Positions 9,060 to 17,366 of a DNA stretch of 64,000 nt are shown here, one piece after another. Position 1 is the stretch's first letter. The number at the start of each line of letters is the position of its first letter. Below the pieces are notes generated by a model that had not been told where the DNA came from, did no database searches, and worked only from the letters and a program-made list of their open reading frames with translations. Source of the stretch: Paracoccus tegillarcae (lineage in GTDB: Bacteria; Pseudomonadota; Alphaproteobacteria; Rhodobacterales; Rhodobacteraceae); NCBI RefSeq assembly GCF_002847305.1, contig NZ_CP025408.1, positions 1,286,001 to 1,350,000 of the forward strand. Reading direction: 5' to 3'. The position numbers and the translations under genes were made by a program.

Positions 9060-9773
9060 TCAGGCGTCGATATCGCCGTTGCGAATGGCAAGTTTGATGG
9101 CCTGGGCGGTCGTTGCCACGCCCAGCTTGTGCCTGATCCGGCGCAGATGGTTTTCAACTGTCCGGGCCGACAGGTCGAGGACCGCGGCGATTTCCGATTG
9201 ACGCCGGCCCGCAGCTGTCCAGCCAAGGACTTCACGCTCTCTGGACGACAGCCTTCCGACGGCGCCCATGTCCTCATTCAGCCTCTGCGCCGCCACGGCC
9301 GCGGCTGTGGCGAGCAGAGTCAGCGCAAGTCGCGTATGGGCAGACGCGTCAATTTTTTCCCCGCCAAGGCTCAACGCGGCTTCCAACCCCGACGGACCGA
9401 ATACCGGGATTTGCAGCCCGTGCAGCCCCGCGCCGCTGGGACGGCTCACGACGCGATAGCGGTCGCCATCGGCGGTCTTGAGCTTGGTCCAGAAGAATGC
9501 CTCGCGCGTCTCAAGGATGTGGCGTGTGACCGGGCAGCGCCTGACGTACAGGTCTGCGCTGACCGGTTCATTGTCACCAAACCAGTCGCCCTCTACCCAA
9601 TAGATCCGGTCGATCAAATCCTCGCGTTTAGCCGATGCCGAGAACAGAATGAACCTGTCGTAACCCAGCGGACCAGCGAAGGCGCGGACAGATTGCTCGA
9701 CCTGGCCAAGCTCATCGCTCCGCTCGATTTCCAGCACTAAGCGGAAGACCTCATCGAGCGGAGCCGAGGCCAT
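9060..9773 (-). CDS. LuxR-type transcriptional regulator (possible quorum-sensing solo)
   Basis: A 237-residue protein. Residues about 15-160 resemble an autoinducer-binding domain ('FAGPLGYDRFILFS', 'VEGDWFGDN', 'PVFGPSGLEAALSLGG'). The C-terminus is a LuxR helix-turn-helix ('LSSREREVLGWTAAGRRQSE', 'ARTVENHLRRIRHKLGV'). No LuxI synthase is nearby, so it may be a solo receptor that responds to outside signals. It is sandwiched between hchA and the SDR gene in one direction, two bases after hchA's neighbour region, and could be cotranscribed with them. Confidence 0.85.
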   Translation of the reverse strand: MASAPLDEVFRLVLEIERSDELGQVEQSVRAFAGPLGYDRFILFSASAKREDLIDRIYWVEGDWFGDNEPVSADLYVRRCPVTRHILETREAFFWTKLKTADGDRYRVVSRPSGAGLHGLQIPVFGPSGLEAALSLGGEKIDASAHTRLALTLLATAAAVAAQRLNEDMGAVGRLSSREREVLGWTAAGRRQSEIAAVLDLSARTVENHLRRIRHKLGVATTAQAIKLAIRNGDIDA

Positions 9774-9775
9774 TG

Positions 9776-10639
9776 TCAGCCGACCGCTTTCAGCAGTTCA
9801 GCGGCCGCAAGCTGACCCAACGCATTCCCCGCCAGCGGGCTGTCGCCTGTCAGCAGCTTGCCATCCTTCAGTGTCGCGCCAGAAATTTCGTCATCGTAAT
9901 TGACGACATCAAAGCCCAGATCCTTCAGCTTTTCGCCGAATTTCCAGGTCAGATGGCCGGGCATATAGCCGATATCAGGCGTCTGGGCGTCCAGAGCATC
10001 CGGGAAGGCCACGATCTTGCGGCCCTTGTAGATGTCACTGTCCCCGACCGCCAGCAGTGCCGCCGGTCCGTGGCACAGAGTCACGACGAATTTGTCATTC
10101 GCATCGGCCCATTCCAGCACAGCCTTCACATCCTCGCTTTCCGGCAATCCGATCAGCGCGCCGTGACCGCCCGGGATGAAGACGGCGATATAGTCCGAAT
10201 CCGGCCCCAAAGCCTGTTCGACCACATCGGCCAGCTTCTTCGGCTGCTTGAACTTGTCCCGGAATTTTCCGAACAGGCCTTTCACCTCCTCATCCTCGGA
10301 GGGCATGGCCCACAGCTCAAACTTGACCGGATTTCCAGACAGCGTAGCGATGTCGAAATCAAAGCCCGCCTTATCCATGTGGTACATGGGCAGCAGGGTT
10401 TCTACCGGATGGTTTCCGGTCGAGAACATCGTGCCATTATCGGTGAGCAGGTAGCGTTCGTCGGCCGCGATCACCAAGACCTTCCAGCGCCCTTCGGCAT
10501 AAGGGTTGGGATAATCCGCCCCGCTGAGGTCGGATTTCGGCGCCGTGAACTGGCTTAGTGAATAGGGTGACGGGAAAAAGGCATTGTCCTCGGCCGGGTC
10601 GGGCTTCGGCCTTTTGTCATCGGCGGATTTCTCGCTCAT
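9776..10639 (-). CDS. hchA: Hsp31/HchA-type glyoxalase III / protein deglycase
   Basis: A 287-residue DJ-1/PfpI-superfamily protein that detoxifies methylglyoxal without glutathione and acts as a stress chaperone. The nucleophile elbow '[14 protein letters not shown]' holds the catalytic Cys; '[14 protein letters not shown]' supplies the neighbouring loop, and '[20 protein letters not shown]' is the characteristic Hsp31 segment. ATG 10639 has AAAGGAG at proper spacing. Length fits Hsp31 of Escherichia coli (about 280 residues). It heads the run that includes the LuxR and SDR genes. Confidence 0.92.
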   Translation of the reverse strand: MSEKSADDKRPKPDPAEDNAFFPSPYSLSQFTAPKSDLSGADYPNPYAEGRWKVLVIAADERYLLTDNGTMFSTGNHPVETLLPMYHMDKAGFDFDIATLSGNPVKFELWAMPSEDEEVKGLFGKFRDKFKQPKKLADVVEQALGPDSDYIAVFIPGGHGALIGLPESEDVKAVLEWADANDKFVVTLCHGPAALLAVGDSDIYKGRKIVAFPDALDAQTPDIGYMPGHLTWKFGEKLKDLGFDVVNYDDEISGATLKDGKLLTGDSPLAGNALGQLAAAELLKAVG

Positions 10640-11024
10640 TTTCAACTCCTTTTGATGGCTGTTCATCACACAGCATTTACAACTCAGACCGACGCGCAAT
10701 GAGGGTTTTCCCTCAATTTCCGACGCGCTTCTGTTGACTTAACCAAAATTCAGCCGATGAGTTGCAATCAACGGCAGTTCTTCCGCCACTTCCGCCTCCC
10801 TGCCGGTCTGACCTGCAAAATATGGCTTTGAGGGCGCGCGATGCTGACTGGCTTTCCATCGCTTGAATTTCGTACCGCCCTGCCCGAGCGGCTGGAATGG
10901 TTTGAAATGGAGAATTTGTATCGAACGGAGCATTCCCAACGATCGTCAGAGTGGGCACAGCCTTTGGTTGCGAATATTTGTTTGTTTTGTCTGCGATCTC
11001 GGGTTCCTTTGGCACATATGGAAG
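10640..11024. other. Non-coding stretch with one copy of a dispersed repeat
   Basis: Between hchA and the broken gene at 11025 I see no convincing gene. It includes the hchA promoter region and, at 10789-10810, a 22-bp sequence that recurs exactly before the integrase gene near 54.5 kb. Short open frames here do not resemble known proteins. Confidence 0.5.
10789..10810 (+). repeat. Dispersed 22-bp repeat, copy 1
   Basis: The sequence from 10789 to 10810 (starts CTTCCGCCTCCCTGCC, ends GGTCTG) is identical to 54538-54559, and its first 18 bases recur at 56910-56927. Similarity to the 54.5 kb copy continues loosely downstream through a GCGCGCGA(G/T)GCTGA stretch. The other two copies precede the integrase and AlpA-like genes, so this may be a scar or secondary attachment site of that island. 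Confidence 0.6.
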
Positions 11025-11277
11025 ATGGCGCGTAAATCGCTGACCAAAGCGCAGACGGCCGCGGCGATCCGAGGCGACCGTGACTTAAGGAAGCGCAGTG
11101 GCGTTCGTCTGATGCCCGAGGAAGTGGAGACGTTGCGCCGACTGAAAGGCGTTCTCGGGACCGAAAGCCGCTCGGATGTGCTAGGCAATAGAAGGCGATC
11201 AAGAGTCAGCTATACAAGATCGGCTTGGCATCAACGAGATCGCCTTCGCCCAAGAACTTTTCGGTGTGGCAGTCTGA
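11025..11277 (+). pseudogene. Frameshifted small DNA-binding-like protein (possible ribbon-helix-helix)
   Basis: ATG 11025 opens a basic protein (MARKSLTKAQTAAAIRGDRD, then 'RLMPEEVETLRRLKGVLG', 'ESRSDVL'), the look of a ribbon-helix-helix or antitoxin-type regulator. Near 11185 the frame loses sense. One base further on, the other frame reads 'AIEGDQESAIQDRLGINE' and 'IAFAQELFGVAV' to a stop at 11275-11277. I interpret this as one gene broken by a single-base insertion. Family and function are uncertain. No partner toxin gene is visible beside it. Confidence 0.4.
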
Positions 11278-11499
11278 AACAAGGCCAGGCCTCCGCCACC
11301 CGCCCGCCTGACGCAGCAGCACCATGATCCGCGGTTCCGTAAATCGGGTCTTTCTGATTCAAATCTCCGTGCTCACGCGACGAGAAAATTCTATCTCTGC
11401 ACCCCCTTAACCATCGGGATGATTACCCTTATAAATCGAAATGGTCTCGTGTATCGTTGATCTGGTTGCGAGAATATTTGCTTCTGGCCAAGGCACAGA

Positions 11500-12642
11500 T
11501 TGCGTTTATCGGGATGGGCAAATTTGCAGATTTTAGCCAACGATTTCACTAAGCTTTGGCAGGACTGTCAAGATGATTACATCGCTGCGGTAGCGGCAGT
11601 CGGCGCAAGCGGCTGGTACATACTCGGGCGAGAAGTCTCTGGTTTTGAGGACGCGCTATCGGCCTATTGCGTCAGCCCCTTCTCGGTTGGTTGCGCCAAT
11701 GGCATGGATGCCTTGGAAATAGCCTTGCGGGTCCTGGGCATCGGGCCGGGGGACAAGGTTCTGACGACACCGTTGAGTGCGTTTGCAACCGGGCTGGCGA
11801 TTCTTCGGGCTGGCGCCGAACCGGTTTATTGTGATGTCGACGAGCACGGGGCGCTTGATCCAGATGCAGCGGCGAAGGCGCTGGACTCGATGAACGGAAT
11901 CCGCGCGATCATCCCTGTTCATCTTTATGGGCATATGGCCGATATCGCTGCCCTAAGTGCCGTTGCTGACCAATATAACGTACCGATCATCGAAGATGCC
12001 GCGCAGGCGATTGGTGCGTCCCGAAATGGCGTCAGGGTTGGCGCTCAGGGGCGCATCGCTTGTTTCAGTTTTTATCCAACAAAGAACCTTGGCGTCGTCG
12101 GTGACGGCGGGGCGCTGATCGTGTCTGATGAACAGCAGGCCACCGCTGCGCGCGCGCTGCGCAATTACGGTCAGACAGAAAAATACGTCCACGACACCAT
12201 CGGCCTGAACAGCCGGCTGGATGAGTTGCATGCCGCGACCTTAAACCATGTCTTTCTGCCAAAACTGGACGGCTGGCTGACAGCGCGACGCCGCATCGCG
12301 CGGGCATATCTGGACGGAATCACCAACCCGAATGTCAGCTTGCTGCCAGGCCCTGATCACGACGGATCCGTCTGGCACCTGTTCCCAGTCTTGGTAAAGG
12401 CCGACAGGCGTGACAATTTTCTGGCGCATTTGCAGGCTGATGGGATCCAAGTTGGCCTGCACTATCCAATTCTTATCTCCGATCAAAGGGCAATGACCGA
12501 TCGCGGCAGCCCACTCGTTTCGGGCTCGCTTGAGCAAGCGCGTCAGTTTGCGACGCAAGAAGCATCCTTGCCGATTCATCCCTATCTGACTGACGATGAG
12601 ATCGGACATGTGATTTCCAGTGTCAATAAATGGGCAGGTTGA
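11500..12642 (+). CDS. DegT/DnrJ/EryC1-type sugar aminotransferase (FdtB/QdtB-like)
   Basis: A 380-residue PLP enzyme. The PLP lysine is in 'FYPTKNLGVVGDGGA', with 'DEHGALDPDA', 'IIPVHLYGHMADI' and 'IIEDAAQAIGA' (PLP-binding Asp) in the expected order, and a C-terminal 'GLHYPILI' segment. Together with the fused ketoisomerase/acetyltransferase two genes on, the likely reaction is amination at C3 of a dTDP-3-keto-6-deoxyhexose. The start is not settled: the frame opens at 11461, TTG 11500 is used here, and a later TTG at 11524 is possible; no ATG is near. It overlaps the GT2 gene by a TGATG junction. Confidence 0.88.
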   Translation: MRLSGWANLQILANDFTKLWQDCQDDYIAAVAAVGASGWYILGREVSGFEDALSAYCVSPFSVGCANGMDALEIALRVLGIGPGDKVLTTPLSAFATGLAILRAGAEPVYCDVDEHGALDPDAAAKALDSMNGIRAIIPVHLYGHMADIAALSAVADQYNVPIIEDAAQAIGASRNGVRVGAQGRIACFSFYPTKNLGVVGDGGALIVSDEQQATAARALRNYGQTEKYVHDTIGLNSRLDELHAATLNHVFLPKLDGWLTARRRIARAYLDGITNPNVSLLPGPDHDGSVWHLFPVLVKADRRDNFLAHLQADGIQVGLHYPILISDQRAMTDRGSPLVSGSLEQARQFATQEASLPIHPYLTDDEIGHVISSVNKWAG

Positions 12643-13580
12643 TGCTGTCTCTGATCATCCCCGTCTACAAGAACGAAGCAAATATTCCATCGCTGCTTGA
12701 AGCAATATCGCTGCTGAGGACCCAGATAAAAGACGATTTCGAGGCTGTTTTTGTCGTCGACGGAAGCCCTGATAGATCCCATCTGGTGCTTGAAAATGCG
12801 CTGCCAGATATGTGTTTCAAAACACAGTTGATCCTACTGTCACGGAATTTTGGCTCATTTGCGGCGATCCGTGCTGGGCTCGAAGCTGCAAATGGCGATT
12901 TTCTGACAGTGATGGCTGCCGACTTGCAAGAGCCGCCGGACCTGGTCGTACAGATGTATAAAGCGCTTAAGAATGACGAATGCGACGTGGTTTATGGCGA
13001 ACGGCTTAGTCGGGAGGATCCCTGGTCAAGCCGGCTGATGTCACGGACATTTTGGCGGATGTACCAACGCGTCGCGATCCCCGAGATTCCTCAAGGTGGA
13101 GTCGATATATTTGGCTGCACCCGAAAGGTCCGCGACCAGATCATGCGGCTTGGAGAACGAAATAGCTCACTGATCGGCCTGCTGTTCTGGGTAGGTTTCA
13201 GGCGCAAGGGCATCCCCTACAATCGATCCAAGCGAGAAATTGGCAGCAGCGCTTGGACCTTTGTAAAAAAGTGGAAATACATGCAGGATAGCGTTTTCAG
13301 CTTTTCTGATCTGCCAATTTCCCTGTTGATTGGCGTCGGAGCTTTTGGGCTGATCTTTACAACCATCCTTTCTATCGTCGTTCTGGTCACCGCCGTCTTT
13401 GGACAGTTGGACGTTCCCGGCTATGCGGCGACGATGATGGTGATCCTGTTTCTCGGGATGCTGCAAATTCTGTCGATGGGCGTGCTGGGGATCTATCTCT
13501 GGCGTGTTTTCGAAAACACCAAGGGGCGACCGCTGCATGTGGTCATGTCAGCCCACAGCTTTGACGGTCAGGACAAATGA
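12642..13580 (+). CDS. GT2-family glycosyltransferase with C-terminal membrane helices
   Basis: About 312 residues. The N-terminus is a GT-A domain ('LSLIIPVYKNEANIP', 'FVVDGSPDRSH', 'MAADLQEPPDL'), and the end has two membrane helices around residues 225-290 ('LLIGVGAFGLIFTTILSIVV', 'MMVILFLGMLQILSMGVLGI'). That plan is typical of polyprenyl-phosphate glycosyltransferases (DPM1/GtrB/ArnC type), which load a sugar onto undecaprenyl phosphate. It pairs well with the GtrA flippase-like protein and GT-C enzyme downstream. ATG 12642 overlaps the upstream stop as TGATG; ATG 12630 in the same frame is an alternative. Confidence 0.88.
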   Translation: MLSLIIPVYKNEANIPSLLEAISLLRTQIKDDFEAVFVVDGSPDRSHLVLENALPDMCFKTQLILLSRNFGSFAAIRAGLEAANGDFLTVMAADLQEPPDLVVQMYKALKNDECDVVYGERLSREDPWSSRLMSRTFWRMYQRVAIPEIPQGGVDIFGCTRKVRDQIMRLGERNSSLIGLLFWVGFRRKGIPYNRSKREIGSSAWTFVKKWKYMQDSVFSFSDLPISLLIGVGAFGLIFTTILSIVVLVTAVFGQLDVPGYAATMMVILFLGMLQILSMGVLGIYLWRVFENTKGRPLHVVMSAHSFDGQDK

Positions 13581-14503
13581 GCGATTTCTTTCAGCATGAA
13601 AAGGCTCTGGTCGAGAGCACACAGATCGGGAAGGGCACTCGTGTCTGGGCCTTTGCGCATATCCTGCCCCAGGCTCGCATCGGGTCGGACTGCAATATCT
13701 GCGACAATGTCTTCGTCGAGAACGATGTCGTCGTCGGCGATCGCGTCACCGTCAAATGCGGCGTGCAGCTTTGGGACGGAACGCGGATCGGCGATGACGT
13801 CTTTATCGGCCCCAACGCCACCTTTACCAATGATCGCTGGCCGCGCAGCCGTGAATGGCAAGAGACACCGCCCCGCATCACCATCGAGAATGGCGCATCG
13901 ATCGGTGCAAATGCCACCATACTGCCCGGTATAACCATCGGCCGTGGCGCCATGGTCGGTGCGGGCAGCGTCGTCACGCGTTCGGTCCCGCCCTATGCGG
14001 TTGTCGTGGGAAATCCGGGCCGCATCGTGCGCTACACCATGGAACAGCAGGACTCTCCAGCACCAAGGGCGACGACCGAATTGCCCGCCGCGCAGCTACT
14101 GGGCGGCGCGACGCTGGAGGCGATTCCGCTGGTTCGGGACATGCGCGGCAATCTGTCCGCCCGCGAGATCGGCCGTGGTCTGCCATTCACGCCGGAACGC
14201 TATTTCGTTGTGCTCGACGTGCCCACCAAGGAAGTCCGGGGCGAGCATGCCCATAAAGAGTGTCACCAATTGCTGGTCTGTCTGAAAGGCTCGGTCAATT
14301 GCGTGGTCGATAACGGCTCCGAGCGGCACGAGATCGTTCTGGACACGCCGGAAAAGGCGCTGCATCTGCCCCCGATGATCTGGGGAACGCAGTATAAATA
14401 CACCGAAGAGGCCGTTCTGTTGGTGCTGGCCTCGCATGCCTATGACCCGGATGACTATATCCGAGACTATGATACGTTCCGAAGCGCCGTTGCACCGGGA
14501 TGA
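13577..14503 (+). CDS. Fusion of hexapeptide acetyltransferase (FdtC-like) and WxcM/FdtA-like sugar 3,4-ketoisomerase
   Basis: A 308-residue fusion. Residues 1-160 are a left-handed beta-helix acyltransferase with hexapeptide repeats ('ATILPGITIGRGAMVGAGSV', 'VGNPGRIVRY'). Residues about 175-305 are a WxcM-like cupin ('RYFVVLDVPTKEVRGEHAHK', 'CHQLLVCLKGS'), the family of dTDP-4-keto-6-deoxyglucose 3,4-ketoisomerases. The cupin half would make the 3-keto sugar, the aminotransferase at 11500 would aminate it, and the N-terminal half would N-acetylate it. The product would be a dTDP-3-acetamido-3,6-dideoxyhexose; fucose versus quinovose configuration cannot be told. ATGA overlaps join it to both neighbours. 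Confidence 0.88.
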   Translation: MSDFFQHEKALVESTQIGKGTRVWAFAHILPQARIGSDCNICDNVFVENDVVVGDRVTVKCGVQLWDGTRIGDDVFIGPNATFTNDRWPRSREWQETPPRITIENGASIGANATILPGITIGRGAMVGAGSVVTRSVPPYAVVVGNPGRIVRYTMEQQDSPAPRATTELPAAQLLGGATLEAIPLVRDMRGNLSAREIGRGLPFTPERYFVVLDVPTKEVRGEHAHKECHQLLVCLKGSVNCVVDNGSERHEIVLDTPEKALHLPPMIWGTQYKYTEEAVLLVLASHAYDPDDYIRDYDTFRSAVAPG

Positions 14504-16053
14504 CCCTGCCGCGAATAAGCATTGTCGCGTGGCTCGTCCTGACGCCGCTGCTATGCGCCCTTTACCTGACCGTTCCGCCGTCGCCTGACCAATCGCTGTT
14601 TGACTATATCGCGTGGTCGCGCCTGCAGGGTGACTATTACTATGTCGGGGTCGCAGAGCAGAACTGGCCCGGCATGATGTTCATCCATGAGATCGGCATC
14701 CGCATTTTCGGTGTCGCTTTCTGGACCTTTCACGCCTTCGATTTTGTCCTGCTGCAGATTCTGACGGGCGCGGGCATGCTGCTGCTCTATCGGGCCCGGT
14801 TTCGAATAGCGCCCTGGGTGTTTCTGCTGCTTTACCCCGCGGTCTATGTAACCGCCGGTTGGTGGATGGCCGGACAGCGCGATATCGTGGCAATGGGCTT
14901 GCTGGTGGCCGCCGCAGCCCTGACCCTGCCCGCGGTGTCGCGCGACAGCGACGGGTTCGCAGCCTGTTTCCTGAGCGGCGCGGTCATCTTTCTCGCCGTC
15001 ATCACCCGCCCGACTTACCTGACTTTTCTTGCCCTCCTCATGTTGCTGGAACTGGGTTTGTTTCTGACCGGACAGCAGCGGTTCAAACGGGCGTCCTTGC
15101 GAGCGCTGATGATGTTCACGGGCTTTGCGCTGCCGCTTGGGTTGCTGATCTTGCAGGGGCAGAGGATCGGCGCGCTGGATGATTTCTACCAGCAGACGAT
15201 CCTGTTCAATATCGAAGGCTATCAGGTGCCCCAGTCGCGGATGCGGCTCTTTGAACCGATGTTCGTGCTGCTGACGAAATCTTGGCACTGGATCACGCTT
15301 CTGGCGGCCGTGGGCGTGGCGTTGTGGCTATGGACCAAGGGGCTGTCGCGGGCGCTGATCCTAATTCTGGGCCTCTTTGCGACCATCCTGATCTCTTATT
15401 TTGTTCAGAATAAGGGCTTTGGCTACCATCTTGGCGGACTGCTGACCCTTTTTTGCCTGCTGGTCGGGGTCAGCTTTGACCGCGTGGGCGAGGCAGCTAT
15501 GCAGGCAAGAACCTCATCCGCGCGGCTGCTGAATGGCGGCTTGTTGCTGGGGATGGCGCTTTTGGCAGCCGCGGGGACGGGAAAAAAGATCCTCGGAACA
15601 GCCCCGGACATGAGCGGCGATCAGGCCTATGTGCTGGCCCCGAATGATGAGCTTTCCGACGGACCGGACTGGGACGAGATCTCGCAGGTGGTGGCAATGA
15701 TAAAATCCGAAACCACCCAAGACGACCATATCCTGCAATGGGGCCGCGATTTCTCGATCCCCTTTCTGGCAGAGCGCCGTTCTTCGATCCGTTTCGTCTC
15801 GACGCCTGCACTGGACGTGATGACGCCCAGCTTTTCCGGCTATGACGCATGGCTCGACGAGGTCACGCGCGACCTTGTGGACAAGCGCCCGGCCTTTATC
15901 ATCGTGACGAAGGAAGTCCTGTCGAACCCCGTCGGCGAAGGTTTTGCGCCGCGCGAAGGGGCCAGTCCGGCCGAAAGCCTGTTGGTCGAGCATCTGGCGG
16001 ACTACAAACTGCGGATCCTCAACGAGGATATCGGCGTGTTTCAGGACCCGTGA
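14500..16053 (+). CDS. GT-C-type integral membrane glycosyltransferase
   Basis: A 517-residue protein with about ten hydrophobic helices over residues 1-365 and a soluble C-terminal domain. The short loop after helix 1 contains 'SPDQSLFDYIAWSRLQGDYY', with acidic residues where GT-C enzymes bind metal and lipid-linked sugar. It resembles ArnT/GT39-like transferases in plan, not in detail. It probably transfers a sugar from the polyprenyl carrier made by the GT2 neighbour to a cell-surface acceptor. It overlaps both neighbours (ATGA upstream, TGATG downstream). Confidence 0.75.
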   Translation: MTLPRISIVAWLVLTPLLCALYLTVPPSPDQSLFDYIAWSRLQGDYYYVGVAEQNWPGMMFIHEIGIRIFGVAFWTFHAFDFVLLQILTGAGMLLLYRARFRIAPWVFLLLYPAVYVTAGWWMAGQRDIVAMGLLVAAAALTLPAVSRDSDGFAACFLSGAVIFLAVITRPTYLTFLALLMLLELGLFLTGQQRFKRASLRALMMFTGFALPLGLLILQGQRIGALDDFYQQTILFNIEGYQVPQSRMRLFEPMFVLLTKSWHWITLLAAVGVALWLWTKGLSRALILILGLFATILISYFVQNKGFGYHLGGLLTLFCLLVGVSFDRVGEAAMQARTSSARLLNGGLLLGMALLAAAGTGKKILGTAPDMSGDQAYVLAPNDELSDGPDWDEISQVVAMIKSETTQDDHILQWGRDFSIPFLAERRSSIRFVSTPALDVMTPSFSGYDAWLDEVTRDLVDKRPAFIIVTKEVLSNPVGEGFAPREGASPAESLLVEHLADYKLRILNEDIGVFQDP

Positions 16054-16463
16054 TGCCTCAGCTGAAAATGGAGAAAGCGGCGGCTCTGTTCTGGCTCGCC
16101 TTCCGGTTCGGCCTTGTCGGGCTGGGGTCGGTCGGCGTTTATTTCATCGCTCTGTACCTGTTGCGCCCGCTGCTTGACAGCACCATCGCACTGACCGCAG
16201 CGGCCTATGTGATCAGCGCCGTTTTCAATTTTATCCTCCAAAATTTCTTCACTTTCCGGGGAGGGGCCGTGCACTCGGCAAAGGTCGTGAAGTACATGCT
16301 CATGCATATCCTGTGTATGACGATCAATTCATCGGCGATGTATCTATTGGTCGATATCGCTGGGCAAAAGCTCTATCTGTCGCAGTTGATTACCACAGGG
16401 ATCGTAGCGATTGTCTCTTTCGTGCTGTCATCACGGTATGTCTATCGTGATCGTTCGGTCTGA
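16053..16463 (+). CDS. GtrA-family membrane protein
   Basis: A 136-residue protein with four hydrophobic helices. The hallmark 'FRFGLVGLGSVGVYFIALYL' opens the domain, and 'SAVFNFILQNFFTFRGG' is the usual helix-2 end. GtrA proteins flip or assist the polyprenyl-linked sugar made by GtrB-like enzymes. The start ATG 16053 overlaps the upstream stop as TGATG. The IS6-like end begins 13 bases after its stop, so the operon may once have continued. Confidence 0.88.
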   Translation: MPQLKMEKAAALFWLAFRFGLVGLGSVGVYFIALYLLRPLLDSTIALTAAAYVISAVFNFILQNFFTFRGGAVHSAKVVKYMLMHILCMTINSSAMYLLVDIAGQKLYLSQLITTGIVAIVSFVLSSRYVYRDRSV

Positions 16464-16476
16464 CCGTGACAAAATC

Positions 16477-16690
16477 GGTTGTGTTGCAAAGTTTGCCTCA
16501 CGCCGGGTTCCAGCCTTTGTGGACAGAGCCAAGCTGCGAGATCGGCGAATATCCGGAACGGCGACCGGTTCTCGTCGGCGATCTGGCCCTTACGGATCAC
16601 GTGAGTCGTCTCGATCGCTGCTAGGCGACACACTGCGCGAGATTGAAGTGACCGTGTCGATACCGCAGCGAAGACCGTGGTCATATTGTT
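16477..16690 (-). pseudogene. IS6-family insertion sequence remnant
   Basis: The sequence GGTTGTGTTGCAAA at 16477-16490 matches the terminal inverted repeat style of IS6-family elements. Reading inward on the minus strand, 'LAAIETTHVIRKGQI' followed by 'FRIFADLAA' resembles the C-terminal end of IS6 transposases. Upstream of that the frame decays, and the catalytic DDE core is absent. The rest of the interval to 16862 shows no gene; it holds only decayed sequence and the regulator's 3' flank. Confidence 0.6.
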
Positions 16691-16862
16691 TTCGCGAATT
16701 CGGCAGAGTTGCCCTTCGCTGTGCTGGGCGTAAACTTACTCTTGGAAGGAGAAACCGAGCGTTGGCCTCGGAGACGCTGACGCCCGCTTGGTCGAGACTG
16801 ACAGCCGACCAACCCTGAATATACGGTTAGCAAACGATGGTTCTAGGTATCGCGATTGCTGG

Positions 16863-17288
16863 CTATAAATCACCCTCATGCCGGCCTTCGCACAGATCAT
16901 GATTGCCCAGCACTTCGATGACGCGGCATTCAGCGATGGTCCCGCAGGCGCAATGATGCAGCATCCGATCCAGTTCGTCCTTCAAGGCTGTCAGACGCAT
17001 GATGCGCCTGCTGACTTCGGCAAGCTGCTGCGCTGCGATCCGGTCCACCTCGGCGCATGACTGGTCGGGTTTGTCCGACAGTTCCAGAAGATCGCGGATC
17101 GATTGCAGTGAAAAACCCAGGTCGCGCGCATGGCGGATGAATGTCAGCCGCTCGACGGTCGCCTGGCTGTAGGCGCGCTGGTTTCCTGCGGTCCGATCCG
17201 CCTGCGGCAGCATCCCGATCTGTTCATAATAGCGGATGGTCGGCACCTTGACGTCTGTCGCCTTGCTCAGTTTTCCGATGCTCAACAT
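16863..17288 (-). CDS. MerR-family heavy-metal-responsive regulator (ZntR/PbrR-like)
   Basis: A 141-residue MerR protein. The N-terminal helix-turn-helix ('KVPTIRYYEQIGMLPQADRT') is followed by the linker ('LTFIRHARDLGFSL') and dimer helix. Metal ligands are likely Cys in 'DQSCAEV' plus the loop 'HHCACGTIAECRV', the arrangement of Zn/Cd/Pb sensors. It is divergent from the zntA-type ATPase, and a MerR-type promoter with a perfect dyad lies between them. It should activate the ATPase on metal excess. Confidence 0.9.
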   Translation of the reverse strand: MLSIGKLSKATDVKVPTIRYYEQIGMLPQADRTAGNQRAYSQATVERLTFIRHARDLGFSLQSIRDLLELSDKPDQSCAEVDRIAAQQLAEVSRRIMRLTALKDELDRMLHHCACGTIAECRVIEVLGNHDLCEGRHEGDL

Positions 17289-17298
17289 GAAAGACCTC

Positions 17299-17329
17299 TT
17301 GAAGCTCTAGTTGCTAGAGCAAATATATC
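17299..17329 (+). promoter_or_regulatory. MerR-type promoter/operator of zntA-like ATPase
   Basis: TTGAAG at 17299-17304 serves as -35 and TATATC at 17324-17329 as -10, with the over-long 19-bp spacer typical of MerR-activated promoters. Within the spacer lies the dyad GCTCTAG-TTG-CTAGAGC (17304-17320). The same arrangement is found at the second merR/zntA pair (43104-43134). Confidence 0.8.
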
Positions 17330-17366
17330 CTGATTCGTTGAATGCAAGCGATATGGGATAATCGAT

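Noticed and set aside
9038-9277. N-terminal extension of the SDR protein
   Set aside because: The extension overlaps the LuxR gene and lacks sense; ATG 9037 has a good ribosome site and starts at the Rossmann fold.
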